This document shows, piece after piece, positions 1-8,030 of a DNA stretch of 64,000 nucleotides. Both the position numbers and the translations under genes were made by a program. This DNA comes from Butyrivibrio fibrisolvens (GTDB lineage Bacteria; Bacillota; Clostridia; Lachnospirales; Lachnospiraceae): positions 1,488,001 through 1,552,000 of the forward strand of contig NZ_CP146963.1 in assembly GCF_037113525.1 (NCBI RefSeq), written 5' to 3'. Every line of letters begins with the position of its first letter. The stretch's first letter is position 1. The notes under the pieces are model-generated. The model had not been told where the DNA came from, did no database searches, and saw only the letters and a program-made list of their open reading frames with translations.

Positions 1-234
1 TGCAATAAGCCGGAAGGCTTTGACTTCTTTCTGTTTTGGATTCTTGTCGGCTTTCCCTTTGGCATCAGGCGTATGTGGCTATGGCTGATCCCTAGAAATT
101 ATGGCATAGCTGGTTCTCTTGGCGTAATTGCATTGGACTGTATCATAGGTGGAATCATTGGAGGCTTTGTTGCCGTCGTAACCGTAGTAAAAGCTGGTAT
201 TACAACGTTACAGGTCATAGCAGGGAGGCTGTGA
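1..234 (+). CDS. Membrane protein of the conjugation module, 3' part (DUF6050-like)
   Basis: The first reading frame is open from base 1 to a TGA at 232-234 and gives the last 77 residues of a protein whose start lies outside the window. It has a hydrophobic segment near residues 8-20, a basic loop (GIRRMW) and a long Gly/Ile/Val-rich hydrophobic segment near 45-68, so it looks like a small polytopic membrane protein. The pattern recalls the DUF6050 proteins found beside VirD4 genes of clostridial conjugative elements; this is a recollection of the family and was not searched. The ribosome binding site of the next gene lies inside its last codons, so the two are probably one operon. Confidence 0.6.
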   Translation, partial: CNKPEGFDFFLFWILVGFPFGIRRMWLWLIPRNYGIAGSLGVIALDCIIGGIIGGFVAVVTVVKAGITTLQVIAGRL

Positions 235-238
235 TGGT

Positions 239-1474
239 ATGAAAGATACAATAGCAGAAAAATGTCCACAGCTGGTTTTGCAATGGAGCGATAAAAATCT
301 TCCACTCGTACCGGCAGATGTAACGGTTGGTTCCCACAAGCGTGTCTGGTGGAAAGGTTCCTGTGGACATGAATGGATGGCGATAGTGAAAAACAGGGTA
401 AATGGTTCGGATTGTCCGTTTTGCAGCGGGAATCAGCTTCTGAAAGGATTTAATGACCTTGCCACAATGAAGCCGGAGCTTAAATCTGAATGGTCTGAAA
501 AGAATCATCCGCTGATGCCGGACATGGTACTTCCATGTACGAATAAATCTGTGTGGTGGCGGTGCATCCATGGGCATGAATGGATTGCAAAGGTGGCAGA
601 CAGGTATTACGGAAGCAATTGTCCATATTGTGAAGGGCATTTGCTGTACAAGGGATTTAACGACCTTGCTAGCAAGTATCCTGAGCTGGCGGAGGAGTGG
701 TCTGAAAAGAATGCCCCGAAACGGGCAGATGAAGTTTTCCCAAAGTCACGAAAAAATGTTTGGTGGAGGTGCCGGGTATGTGGATATGAGTGGATGGCGG
801 TGATAGACAGTCGGGTAAAGGGATCTTCCTGTCCGGTCTGTGCGGACAGAGTGGTCAAGACAGGCACAAATGATCTTGCAACAACAGATCCGAAACTGCT
901 TGTTGAATGGGATTATGACAGAAACAAGACCATTACACCCAAGGAGATTAGCCGAAATTCTCTTCGATATGTATGGTGGCGATGTAGTCATGGACACAGA
1001 TGGAGAGCAAAAGTAGCTGACAGGGCTATAGATAAAGAACCGTGCCATATATGCAGAAGGGAGTTTGAAAAAGAGTTCCCTGATATGCTCCTGCGGCATT
1101 ATCTTTCAGGTGCCGGTTATACGGTGATTATAGATGAAGAAGAACTGATAGGGGTTCCGCTTACTAATTACATAAAGGAAAAGAATGCGGTAATTGAAAT
1201 ATCAAAACCGTTTCATAATACAAAAGATGGGTATCAGTGGGAATATGCGAAAACTATGCTCTGCAAAAAGTCAAAGATAAAACTGATACGTATATTAAAA
1301 CAGAAAGATAAAGGGTATGAGGATTGTGTAAACATCACAAGGCTCGATAATTCAGATGAAGCATTGGTAGAGGCTATTTCGCTTGCACTCCATGTTTTGG
1401 GAATTGATATAGAAACAAATGTGGAAGCGGACAGAAAAAACTTATTTAAGCGGTATTTGGAAAAACAAATATGA
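239..1474 (+). CDS. Tandem zinc-ribbon (DUF4379-type) protein with C-terminal nuclease-like domain
   Basis: The protein has 411 residues. Four tandem repeats of about 65-70 residues fill positions 8-275. Each carries an EW(S/D) segment, a VWW triplet, a C..(C/G)HEW-type half and a closing CPxC-type half, the layout of the DUF4379 zinc-ribbon family. The last 130 residues have no ribbon. They contain a conserved-looking core (AVIEIS, then YAKTMLCKKS and IKLIRILK) that resembles the Vsr/PD-(D/E)XK-like ends of other DUF4379 proteins, so a nucleic-acid-binding nuclease is a reasonable inference but unproven. The ATG at 239 has GGGAGG 11 bases upstream. A strong terminator follows the gene. Confidence 0.75.
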   Translation: MKDTIAEKCPQLVLQWSDKNLPLVPADVTVGSHKRVWWKGSCGHEWMAIVKNRVNGSDCPFCSGNQLLKGFNDLATMKPELKSEWSEKNHPLMPDMVLPCTNKSVWWRCIHGHEWIAKVADRYYGSNCPYCEGHLLYKGFNDLASKYPELAEEWSEKNAPKRADEVFPKSRKNVWWRCRVCGYEWMAVIDSRVKGSSCPVCADRVVKTGTNDLATTDPKLLVEWDYDRNKTITPKEISRNSLRYVWWRCSHGHRWRAKVADRAIDKEPCHICRREFEKEFPDMLLRHYLSGAGYTVIIDEEELIGVPLTNYIKEKNAVIEISKPFHNTKDGYQWEYAKTMLCKKSKIKLIRILKQKDKGYEDCVNITRLDNSDEALVEAISLALHVLGIDIETNVEADRKNLFKRYLEKQI

Positions 1475-1488
1475 ATAAAAACAGTGAT

Positions 1489-1535
1489 GGGGAGCAGGTT
1501 CAGAGCGTTACGAAAAATGAAACTGCTCCCTTTTA
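1489..1535 (+). terminator. Rho-independent terminator
   Basis: GGGAGCAG with about five further bases pairs with its complement ending CTGCTCCC, followed by TTTTAT. The stem is 12 of 13 bases. It separates the zinc-ribbon gene from the next gene. Confidence 0.75.
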
Positions 1536-1561
1536 TATTCTACGGTATTAAGGAGGCAAAA

Positions 1562-2218
1562 ATGATCAAGGATTTGAAAACGCTTGTAGCAAAGGAAATT
1601 GAGAAAGGCTGTACCCCACTTATGTTTGACGGTATGATTATACCGGAAGAAGGGATTAGAGAAATTGACAGTAGGGACAGATTGCTTAATGTACTCCAAT
1701 ACCTGCTACGTGTTAAGGAGTATAAGAAACTCATATGGAATGACACGCTTACTGCCAATAATGTTTATATGGATGTGTTCCTTGGAAAAATCGATTTTCA
1801 CAGGGCTGCATTTGCAACAGGAAGGGAAGATATATATCAGCATATTAATTGGTATGGCGGAAAGCTTAAGCCGGATTACAACGGTAAGACTGTGATAGAG
1901 ACATGCGTATGTGCCTTTTCCATAGGCGAAGAGGAACTCGGTAAATGTAAAAAAATATATGATGGTAAAGAGGTTTATGCCTTTTATCTTGGAAAATATC
2001 AGATTCGCAATCTCTATGCGGACTGCCTTGAATATAGAAAGAATATGGCAGGCGATGAGGGAAAGGTGCAGGCGGCTTCTGAGAAATACAGGGAGCTTTT
2101 CAAGCTGAATGATGATCATATAAGGAATGTACTGTTCCAATGCCTTCTTTTAGATGACCTCAAGGTTGAGAATGGCGTAGTCTTTGCAAACCTTTATACC
2201 ATTTATTTGCTTAAATGA
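1562..2218 (+). CDS. Hypothetical protein of the mobile element
   Basis: The protein has 218 residues and I do not recognise the family. The start chosen is the ATG at 1562, because AAGGAGG lies just upstream. The open frame extends further 5', but that part runs through the terminator hairpin. There is no signal peptide and no clear membrane segment. The sequence is mixed alpha/beta with a Cys pair (CVC) near residue 113 and a Lys/Tyr-rich second half. It follows the zinc-ribbon gene and precedes the AT-rich Thoeris genes, so it may be the last backbone gene before that insertion. Confidence 0.65.
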   Translation: MIKDLKTLVAKEIEKGCTPLMFDGMIIPEEGIREIDSRDRLLNVLQYLLRVKEYKKLIWNDTLTANNVYMDVFLGKIDFHRAAFATGREDIYQHINWYGGKLKPDYNGKTVIETCVCAFSIGEEELGKCKKIYDGKEVYAFYLGKYQIRNLYADCLEYRKNMAGDEGKVQAASEKYRELFKLNDDHIRNVLFQCLLLDDLKVENGVVFANLYTIYLLK

Positions 2219-2337
2219 TTTTTTGAAAAATAACCATAAAATAGTACAATATAATATTTTTGTTTACTTTTTAGATGGACTATGTTTTGTAAGAATGATA
2301 CCATAAAACTATTAGATTAAAGTAGAGGTGAATTGAA

Positions 2338-2946
2338 ATGAGTAAACGAGTATATATTAGTGCAGATTATGCTCCAAATGATGGGGATCAGGCGGTAGTT
2401 GATGAATTACGTGCTTGGGGACAGGATAATAAACATAAAACAGATTTTATAGATACTGCTCAAGTAGCATCTGGAAGTGTGTCCGAGGATGAAGATTGTC
2501 GTCCGTGCGATTTAAAGAAAGAGTTTAATAATCAAATTAATGTTTCTTCCGCGGTCATTTTTATTGTCGGTGATAAGACATCTTCTCGTACCGCAGGAAG
2601 TTCTTGCAGGAGATTGTCTGAAGGACCTGGGTGTGATTGTACACCATATAAGCAAAATACCAAGGGTACATCAACATGTAAATGGGATTCGACATCAAAG
2701 GCTGATCCAGACGGAGATATAGGAAACATCAACGACTATTCTTATCTCGAACATGAATTTCGACAGGCGGTGAGAAAGAATAAGAACATAATCATAGTGT
2801 ATAACTCTCTAAATAATCAGGCGGAATGGTTGCCATCATATATGAGTGACTATGAAAGTGATGCGCATCCATTTTGGAAAAAGGATAAATATGGCAACAA
2901 AGTGGGCGATTACATGTACATAAAGGCAGCTCTTGGATATGAATAA
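2338..2946 (+). CDS. thsB: ThsB-like TIR-domain protein (Thoeris)
   Basis: The protein has 202 residues. The N terminus (VYISADYAP, then an alpha helix) has the beta-strand/loop start of the TIR-like ThsB fold. A long Cys- and Gly-rich insertion fills positions 50-125. The segment YLEHEFRQAV at 136-145 offers E138 or E140 as the candidate catalytic glutamate, followed by the strand NIIIVYN. In Thoeris systems ThsB senses infection and makes a nucleotide signal from NAD. In type II systems with a membrane-macro ThsA, the family literature assigns a histidine-ADP-ribose signal. The next gene is such a ThsA and overlaps this one by 8 bases, which supports the call. Base composition is more AT-rich than the conjugation genes on either side. 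Confidence 0.78.
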   Translation: MSKRVYISADYAPNDGDQAVVDELRAWGQDNKHKTDFIDTAQVASGSVSEDEDCRPCDLKKEFNNQINVSSAVIFIVGDKTSSRTAGSSCRRLSEGPGCDCTPYKQNTKGTSTCKWDSTSKADPDGDIGNINDYSYLEHEFRQAVRKNKNIIIVYNSLNNQAEWLPSYMSDYESDAHPFWKKDKYGNKVGDYMYIKAALGYE

Positions 2947-3892
2947 AATTACCGAAAAAGATAAATTATATATTAAGCAAGTAGTAAAAAATAAGACAGA
3001 CATAATTAGAGTCTGGTGTAAATGTTTAATTGGTGAAAAAAAATCACTTTCTGCTATCTGGAAGTTGTTTTATTCAACAATAGGATATATCTCTTCATTA
3101 TACGCTTTTTCAGTACTGGTAAAAGACTTGATGGGGGTTGACAAGGTAGAAGTTTGGTTGAAAGGACATTTAATTATCTTAGTTATTGTTGGGATTATCG
3201 CTTCTCTTATACACAATCATAATATAATTAGTTGTAAAGGAACTATAGAAGATGACGATGTGCAGATAGTGGCAACAGTTAACGATATATTTTGTGTTAA
3301 TGCATCGAGTTATGTAATACCAACTAATACTTTTTTTCGGACCATTATGGATGGAGAGTATATTAGTCCGCAAAGTGTTCAGGGTGCATTTCAACTACGA
3401 TATTTTAGAAATAAGCTCAATGACTTGGATGATGCTATTGAAAAGAGTTTATTATTACAGGAAAAGACTTTCGAGAACAGTAACGATATTCATGGAACTG
3501 TTAAGAAATATCCTATTGGTACTGTGGCTAAGATTGATTATAAGGACAAACACTATTATTTCGTTGCTATTAACGATGTTAATGAGTATGGAAAACCAAT
3601 AAATCAGAGCTATGAAAATGTCGAAATTGCTATGAAAGGATTATTTTCGACTATAAGTAAATTGGGACATTGTGATGACTTGGCTATGCCGTTGATAGGA
3701 ACTGGACGAGCTGCAATTCGAGAAGCGACAATTGAAAAGGTGGTTGAGTATACAGTTGAACGATATATAGATGTAGATGAGAAGATAGCGCGTAAACTGA
3801 TTATTGGTATTAGGCCAAAAGATTATCTTGATGGTAGAGTGGATATGAATCAAGTTAAAAAGTATATTGATTATAAGTGTAACTTCAAATAG
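2939..3892 (+). CDS. thsA: ThsA-like effector: two membrane helices plus macro domain (type II Thoeris)
   Basis: The protein has 317 residues, with the ATG at 2939 inside the end of thsB (a TTG at 2933 is an alternative). After a basic N terminus come two hydrophobic segments, near residues 42-62 and 74-93. The rest has macro-domain features: a VAINDVN-type strand, then AMPLIGTGRAAIRE (the ligand loop), then KLIIGIRP, as in the DUF6430 macro family. In type II Thoeris the macro domain is thought to bind the signal made by ThsB, after which the membrane part damages the membrane. The gene pair, gene order and overlap fit this. An unrelated TIR/macro toxin pair is the main alternative. Confidence 0.78.
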   Translation: MNKITEKDKLYIKQVVKNKTDIIRVWCKCLIGEKKSLSAIWKLFYSTIGYISSLYAFSVLVKDLMGVDKVEVWLKGHLIILVIVGIIASLIHNHNIISCKGTIEDDDVQIVATVNDIFCVNASSYVIPTNTFFRTIMDGEYISPQSVQGAFQLRYFRNKLNDLDDAIEKSLLLQEKTFENSNDIHGTVKKYPIGTVAKIDYKDKHYYFVAINDVNEYGKPINQSYENVEIAMKGLFSTISKLGHCDDLAMPLIGTGRAAIREATIEKVVEYTVERYIDVDEKIARKLIIGIRPKDYLDGRVDMNQVKKYIDYKCNFK

Positions 3893-3965
3893 AAGAAACG
3901 TTTGCAATAAATATAAGAATTTGTATTAGTGTTATAGTAGTAGGTAATTAAATATTTACAGTGAT

Positions 3966-4015
3966 AGGAGCAGTTTTTATATCTCTTTATGGGAAATAAA
4001 GGCTGCTCCTTTTTG
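3966..4015 (+). terminator. Rho-independent terminator after the Thoeris pair
   Basis: AGGAGCAG pairs with CTGCTCCT across a loop, followed by a T run. The stem resembles the one at 1489-1535, so the Thoeris cassette is bracketed by two related terminators. Confidence 0.7.
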
Positions 4016-4062
4016 TGCGTTATTGTATATGATTCGGTAAGGAACCGGAAGAAAGGAATACA

Positions 4063-4128
4063 ATGAGGAAAATATACTTACGGAGGCTGCTGGTGCCTCC
4101 CTGGAAAAGAAGAGAACCAGAGAATTAA
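4063..4128 (+). CDS. Short leader ORF (21 codons) upstream of the conjugation operon
   Basis: An ATG with GAAAGGAA just upstream starts a 21-residue basic peptide (MRKIYLRRLLVPPWKRR, then EPEN), ending 17 bases before the pcfB-like gene. The DNA around codons 7-13 (GGAGGCTGCTGGTGCCTCC) can form a hairpin inside the reading frame. This suggests a translated leader that tunes the transfer operon rather than a structural protein. The function is inferred from position only. Confidence 0.4.
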   Translation: MRKIYLRRLLVPPWKRREPEN

Positions 4129-4145
4129 ATTACAGGAGGAAGATA

Positions 4146-4622
4146 ATGCAGGAAGAAGTAACACAAAAATCCATTGCCCTTGTTATCAGAACCTCCAAAC
4201 TGACAGCTGATGTGCTGAAAAAGGCAATGATTGCATACCTGAATCATAGGAAGCACAAAAAATCATTGCAGCATGGGAAGATTTCCGTGCGAAAGCTCAT
4301 GGGCAAGGATCAGGGTGCGAATACCATGGAGATTACGGAGAACAATATCAAGTCCTTTGAGCGTGTTGCTAAGAAGTACAATGTTGATTTTGCCGTAAAG
4401 AAGGATAAGACTGTGGATCCGCCAAAGTATGTTGTTTTTTTCAAGGGCAGGGATGCCGATGTGATTGCAATGGCATTTAAGGAATTTGTGCATGTGAATG
4501 AAAAGAAGCAGAATCGGGAATCCGTAAGGGATAGGCTGAACCGTTATAAGGAACTCTGGACTCAAAATATGAATAGGGAACGTGCCAGAGAAAAAACCAA
4601 GAATCGGGGACAGAGCCTATGA
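4146..4622 (+). CDS. PcfB family (DUF3801) conjugation protein
   Basis: The protein has 158 residues, is soluble and rich in Lys, and has the DUF3801/PcfB layout: an N-terminal helical part (VIRTSKLTADVLKKAM), a short alpha/beta domain ending VVFFKGRDADVIAMAFKEF, and a charged tail. PcfB proteins work at the membrane with the VirD4 coupling ATPase and help bring the relaxosome to the secretion channel. The VirD4 gene follows with a 4-base ATGA overlap. The tail carries the motif RESVRDRLNRYKELW, related to the C-terminal motif of four other proteins of this element. AGGAGGAAGATA precedes the ATG. Confidence 0.82.
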   Translation: MQEEVTQKSIALVIRTSKLTADVLKKAMIAYLNHRKHKKSLQHGKISVRKLMGKDQGANTMEITENNIKSFERVAKKYNVDFAVKKDKTVDPPKYVVFFKGRDADVIAMAFKEFVHVNEKKQNRESVRDRLNRYKELWTQNMNRERAREKTKNRGQSL

Positions 4623-6523
4623 GTAAGGTGGTTGATGGAATTGTAAAAGACTTGAGGAACATCCCTGAATCCTTACGGAAAAAATTGAAAGGCACGGATA
4701 GGGCTAAGCTGATTAAAATGAGCATACCGTATGTGCTGGTCGGATATGTCTGCGATAAAGCGGTATGGATGTTCAGACAGACGAAAGGAGATTTGTTCCC
4801 CAGGCTCATGGATGCGGCTGCCAGGATGGGAGAGGCATTTACCAATCCTTTGCCGAGCTTCAATCCAATGGATCTGCTTTTTGGAATGGCGTGTGGAGTG
4901 GGGTTCCGCCTGGTTGTGTATTTCAAGGCGAAGAACGCAAAGAAGTTCAGACACGGAGTGGAGTATGGCTCTGCTAGGTGGGGTAATGTCAAGGATATCG
5001 AGCCATATATGGATCCGATATTTGAGAATAATATCATTTTAACTGCAACGGAACGGTTGATGATGTCGGGAAGACCAAGTTCTCCTAAATATGCGAGGAA
5101 TAAAAACGTTCTCGTAATAGGTGGTTCAGGCTCAGGAAAGACACGCTTTTATGTGAAGCCAAATTTGATGCAGATGCACAGCTCCTATGTAGTCACAGAT
5201 CCGAAAGGAACCGTTTTAATCGAGTGCGGCAAAATGCTCCAAAAGGGTACGCCAAAGCTTGATGACAACGGAAATGTGATGAGAAACAAGAAAGGAAAGA
5301 TCATTTATGAACCATATAAGATAAAAGTTCTGAACACTATCAACTTCTCACGTTCCATGCACTACAATCCTTTCGCATATCTTCGCAGCGAAAAGGATAT
5401 CTTAAAACTGGTAAATACGATCATAGTAAATACGAAAGGCGAGGGTCAGCAGTCCGGGGAAGATTTTTGGGTGAAAGCCGAGAAACTGTTATATACAGCA
5501 TACATAGGCTTTATCTGGTATGAGGCTCCGGAAAGCGAGCAGAATTTTTCCATGCTCATTGATATGATCGATGCCAGTGAAGCGAGGGAGGACGATGAAA
5601 GCTTTAAAAATCCCGTGGATCTGCTCTTTGATGAGCTTGAAGCGAAGGATCCGAATCACTTCGCAGTGCGGCAATATAAAAAATATAAATTGGCCGCCGG
5701 CAAGACCGCTAAATCCATACTGATTTCATGCGGTGCGAGGCTTGCCCCATTTGATATCGCAGAGTTAAGGGAGCTTACAAGCTATGATGAGCTTGAGCTT
5801 GACAGGCTTGGTATAGAGAAAACGGCTCTGTTCGTCATCATCTCAGATACAGATGATACTTTCAATTTTATAGTAAGTATCATGTACACTCAGCTATTTA
5901 ATCTGCTCTGCGAGATAGCAGACAATGTTTATAACGGGAGACTGCCGATACATGTCAGATGTCTTTTGGACGAATTTGCAAATATCGGGCAGATTCCAAA
6001 GTTTGAGAAGCTGATAGCGACCATAAGATCGCGTGAGATATCGGCTTCTATTATTTTGCAGTCAAAGTCCCAGCTCAAGGCTATTTATAAGGATAATGCG
6101 GACACAATCGAGGGAAATGCAGACACTACCCTGTTTTTGGGAGGAAAGGAAAAAACAACCTTAAAAGAAATGGCAGAAATTCTCGGTAAGGAAACAATTG
6201 ACCTATATAATACTTCGGATACAAGAGGAACAAGCCAGTCCTATGGCCTCAATTACCAGAAGACTGGGAAAGAACTGATGAGCCAGGATGAGATTGCAGT
6301 CATGGACGGCGGAAAATGTATCATGCAGCTTAGGGGCGTGAGACCTTTTTTCTCAGATAAGTTTGATATTACGAAGCATAAGCAGTACAGGAAGCTGTCC
6401 GATTATGACAAGAAGAATGAATTTGACATTGAAAAATATGTCAAGAACCTGTGTCATGCCGTGGTAAAGCCGGATGACGAGGTGGATGAGGCATTTGAGT
6501 ATGATGCCACAAAGGAAAACTGA
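4619..6523 (+). CDS. virD4: VirD4-like coupling ATPase, CD1115 family
   Basis: The protein has 634 residues. Hydrophobic segments near 34-52 and 83-101 anchor it in the membrane. The Walker A motif GGSGSGKT is at 168-175 and the Walker B region RCLLDEFANIGQ is near 446-457, followed by the SxxxxLQSxSQLK segment typical of VirD4/TraG proteins. It hexamerises at the base of the type IV secretion system and feeds relaxase-bound DNA into the channel. The length and motif spacing fit intact family members. It overlaps pcfB by 4 bases, so the two are translationally coupled. The acidic C terminus (DDEVDEAFEYD) may be a docking tail. Confidence 0.93.
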   Translation: MSKVVDGIVKDLRNIPESLRKKLKGTDRAKLIKMSIPYVLVGYVCDKAVWMFRQTKGDLFPRLMDAAARMGEAFTNPLPSFNPMDLLFGMACGVGFRLVVYFKAKNAKKFRHGVEYGSARWGNVKDIEPYMDPIFENNIILTATERLMMSGRPSSPKYARNKNVLVIGGSGSGKTRFYVKPNLMQMHSSYVVTDPKGTVLIECGKMLQKGTPKLDDNGNVMRNKKGKIIYEPYKIKVLNTINFSRSMHYNPFAYLRSEKDILKLVNTIIVNTKGEGQQSGEDFWVKAEKLLYTAYIGFIWYEAPESEQNFSMLIDMIDASEAREDDESFKNPVDLLFDELEAKDPNHFAVRQYKKYKLAAGKTAKSILISCGARLAPFDIAELRELTSYDELELDRLGIEKTALFVIISDTDDTFNFIVSIMYTQLFNLLCEIADNVYNGRLPIHVRCLLDEFANIGQIPKFEKLIATIRSREISASIILQSKSQLKAIYKDNADTIEGNADTTLFLGGKEKTTLKEMAEILGKETIDLYNTSDTRGTSQSYGLNYQKTGKELMSQDEIAVMDGGKCIMQLRGVRPFFSDKFDITKHKQYRKLSDYDKKNEFDIEKYVKNLCHAVVKPDDEVDEAFEYDATKEN

Positions 6524-6709
6524 ATAGGTGCAAGGATAAATGGACTCTTAATGAGCAAACCTGATGCCGGAGCCGCTACAACTTCATAGGATGAAGCTAG
6601 ACGGGTGATAATAGACCCTGATGCGGATTCCGACAAAAACAGGAGCAGACGATGTGTGCCTACCAAGCTTACTGCATCGCCTGCCCATGCAGGAATGGCA
6701 TAAACCAGA
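6524..6709 (+). ncRNA. Possible structured RNA leader between virD4 and maff2
   Basis: About 190 bases without a convincing reading frame contain several possible small stems: CTTCAT/ATGAAG with loop AGG near 6583-6597, and GGGT/ACCC around GATAATAG near 6603-6619. The near-repeated phrase CCTGATGC also occurs twice. A strong terminator follows. This layout suggests a cis-acting RNA or attenuator that limits expression of the downstream channel genes. I do not recognise a known riboswitch class. Confidence 0.3.
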
Positions 6710-6758
6710 CCTGTGCTTATTGTATCAGAAATCAGATATATGAGCACAGGCTTTTTTA
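6710..6758 (+). terminator. Rho-independent terminator or attenuator upstream of maff2
   Basis: CCTGTGCT pairs with AGCACAGG, followed by CTTTTTTA. It lies inside the conjugation operon between virD4 and the channel genes, so it probably attenuates transcription rather than ending the operon. Confidence 0.7.
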
Positions 6759-6823
6759 TGCCTTCCAAAAGAAACTATCAAAATCAATTCACAAATTTGG
6801 AAGGAGGATGAAAACTGACATAA

Positions 6824-7060
6824 GTGTCGGTTTTCGAAAAAATCATGACTTTTTTTACTAATAGCGTAACAGCTCTTAAGACCGTTGTAACCGCCATTGG
6901 AGCGGGCGTTGCAGTATGGGGAATTATAAACCTCTTAGAAGGTTACGGCAACGACAATCCAGGTGCTAAATCACAGGGAATCAAGCAGCTGATGGCGGGC
7001 GGAGGTATCGTAATCATTGCCCAGACGGTGATCCCTCAGCTCACAACCCTCTTCGCATAA
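6824..7060 (+). CDS. Maff2 family mobile-element membrane protein
   Basis: The protein has about 78 residues from a GTG at 6824, or 71 from the ATG at 6845, which matches usual family starts better. It contains a hydrophobic helix (TVVTAIGAGVAVWGIINLL), the family signature GYGNDNPGAKSQGIKQLMAGGG, and a second hydrophobic helix. Maff2 proteins are small two-helix membrane proteins encoded beside the VirB6-like gene of Tn1549-type elements, probably pilin- or VirB2-like parts of the channel; that role is inferred. The strong AAGGAGG at 6801 is well placed for a 17-codon ORF at 6808-6861 that overlaps this start, which suggests translational coupling. Confidence 0.85.
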   Translation: MSVFEKIMTFFTNSVTALKTVVTAIGAGVAVWGIINLLEGYGNDNPGAKSQGIKQLMAGGGIVIIAQTVIPQLTTLFA

Positions 7061-7077
7061 GGAGAATAAAACGATAG

Positions 7078-7950
7078 ATGAACACTATCGTTGAAAAGAT
7101 TACCGAACTCATAAAGGAAATGTTGCAGGGGTGGGTAATGTCTAACCTTGACGGCATGTTCACTGATGTGAATACAAAGGTGGGCACAATAGCCGGAGAG
7201 GTTAGCAAGACCCCCAGCGTTTGGAATGCAAGTATCTTCAATATGATTAAAAACTTGTCAGATACTGTGGTTGTTCCAATAGCCGGGATAATCATTACAT
7301 ATGTCCTTTGCTATGAACTGATAACTATGGTCATTGATAAAAACAATATGCATGAGTTTGATACTTCACTCTTTTTCAGGTATCTCTTCAAGGCTTGCAT
7401 TGCTGTAATGCTTTTGTCAAAGACTTCAGATATTGTCATGGCTATTTTTGATGTCGGCGGACATATGGTGAATTCTGCTGCGGGAGCCATATCAGGATCC
7501 ACTTCGATTGACGTAGGAGCAACCATACAGTCAATGTTTTCATCTCAACTATCAACGATGGAAATTGGAGAATTGATAGGTCTTGGCATAGAAACAATGC
7601 TTTGCAGTTTTTGTATGAAGATCATGTCCGTTTTGATCACCGTCATTTTATACGGACGTATGATTGAGATATATCTTTATGTTTCGGTAGCTCCAGTCCC
7701 ATTTGCGACTCTTGTAAATCATGAGTGGGGCAGTATTGGCAATAATTATATCAAAGGATGTATTGCATTGGCATTTCAGGGATTTTTCATCATGGTGTGT
7801 GTGGCGATCTATGCAGCATTGGTTAGTTCTATAGCGGTGGCAAGCAACTTGCACTCTGCATTATGGCAGGTAATGGCTTATACCGTTGTCCTGTGCTTCT
7901 CACTGTTTAAGACCGGTTCACTTGCAAAAAGCATTTTACACGCTTCATGA
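7078..7950 (+). CDS. VirB6/TrbL-like conjugation channel protein
   Basis: The protein has 290 residues with at least five hydrophobic segments (near 62-85, 100-118, 165-200, 205-235 and 262-285) and an amphipathic N terminus (MNTIVEKITELIKEML). This is the layout of the TrbL/VirB6-like CD1107-cluster proteins that form the inner part of the mating channel. It lies between maff2 and the PrgI/VirB4 pair, the usual order in clostridial elements. AAGGAG lies 12 bases before the ATG. Family identity comes from topology and context rather than a catalytic motif. Confidence 0.82.
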   Translation: MNTIVEKITELIKEMLQGWVMSNLDGMFTDVNTKVGTIAGEVSKTPSVWNASIFNMIKNLSDTVVVPIAGIIITYVLCYELITMVIDKNNMHEFDTSLFFRYLFKACIAVMLLSKTSDIVMAIFDVGGHMVNSAAGAISGSTSIDVGATIQSMFSSQLSTMEIGELIGLGIETMLCSFCMKIMSVLITVILYGRMIEIYLYVSVAPVPFATLVNHEWGSIGNNYIKGCIALAFQGFFIMVCVAIYAALVSSIAVASNLHSALWQVMAYTVVLCFSLFKTGSLAKSILHAS

Positions 7951-8030
7951 ATTTAAGAGGAAGGAGGAACACCGAAATTAAGCAGAAATGAACATTTCAT
8001 GGCTGAAAAGAAATTTTGGTTACTAATATT

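Noticed and set aside
6652..6861. Cys-rich open frame (MCAYQAYCIACPCRNG...) that looked like another precursor peptide
   Set aside because: It has no ribosome binding site, its Cys codons coincide with the terminator stem at 6710-6758, and it runs on into the short ORF before maff2. No maturase is near.
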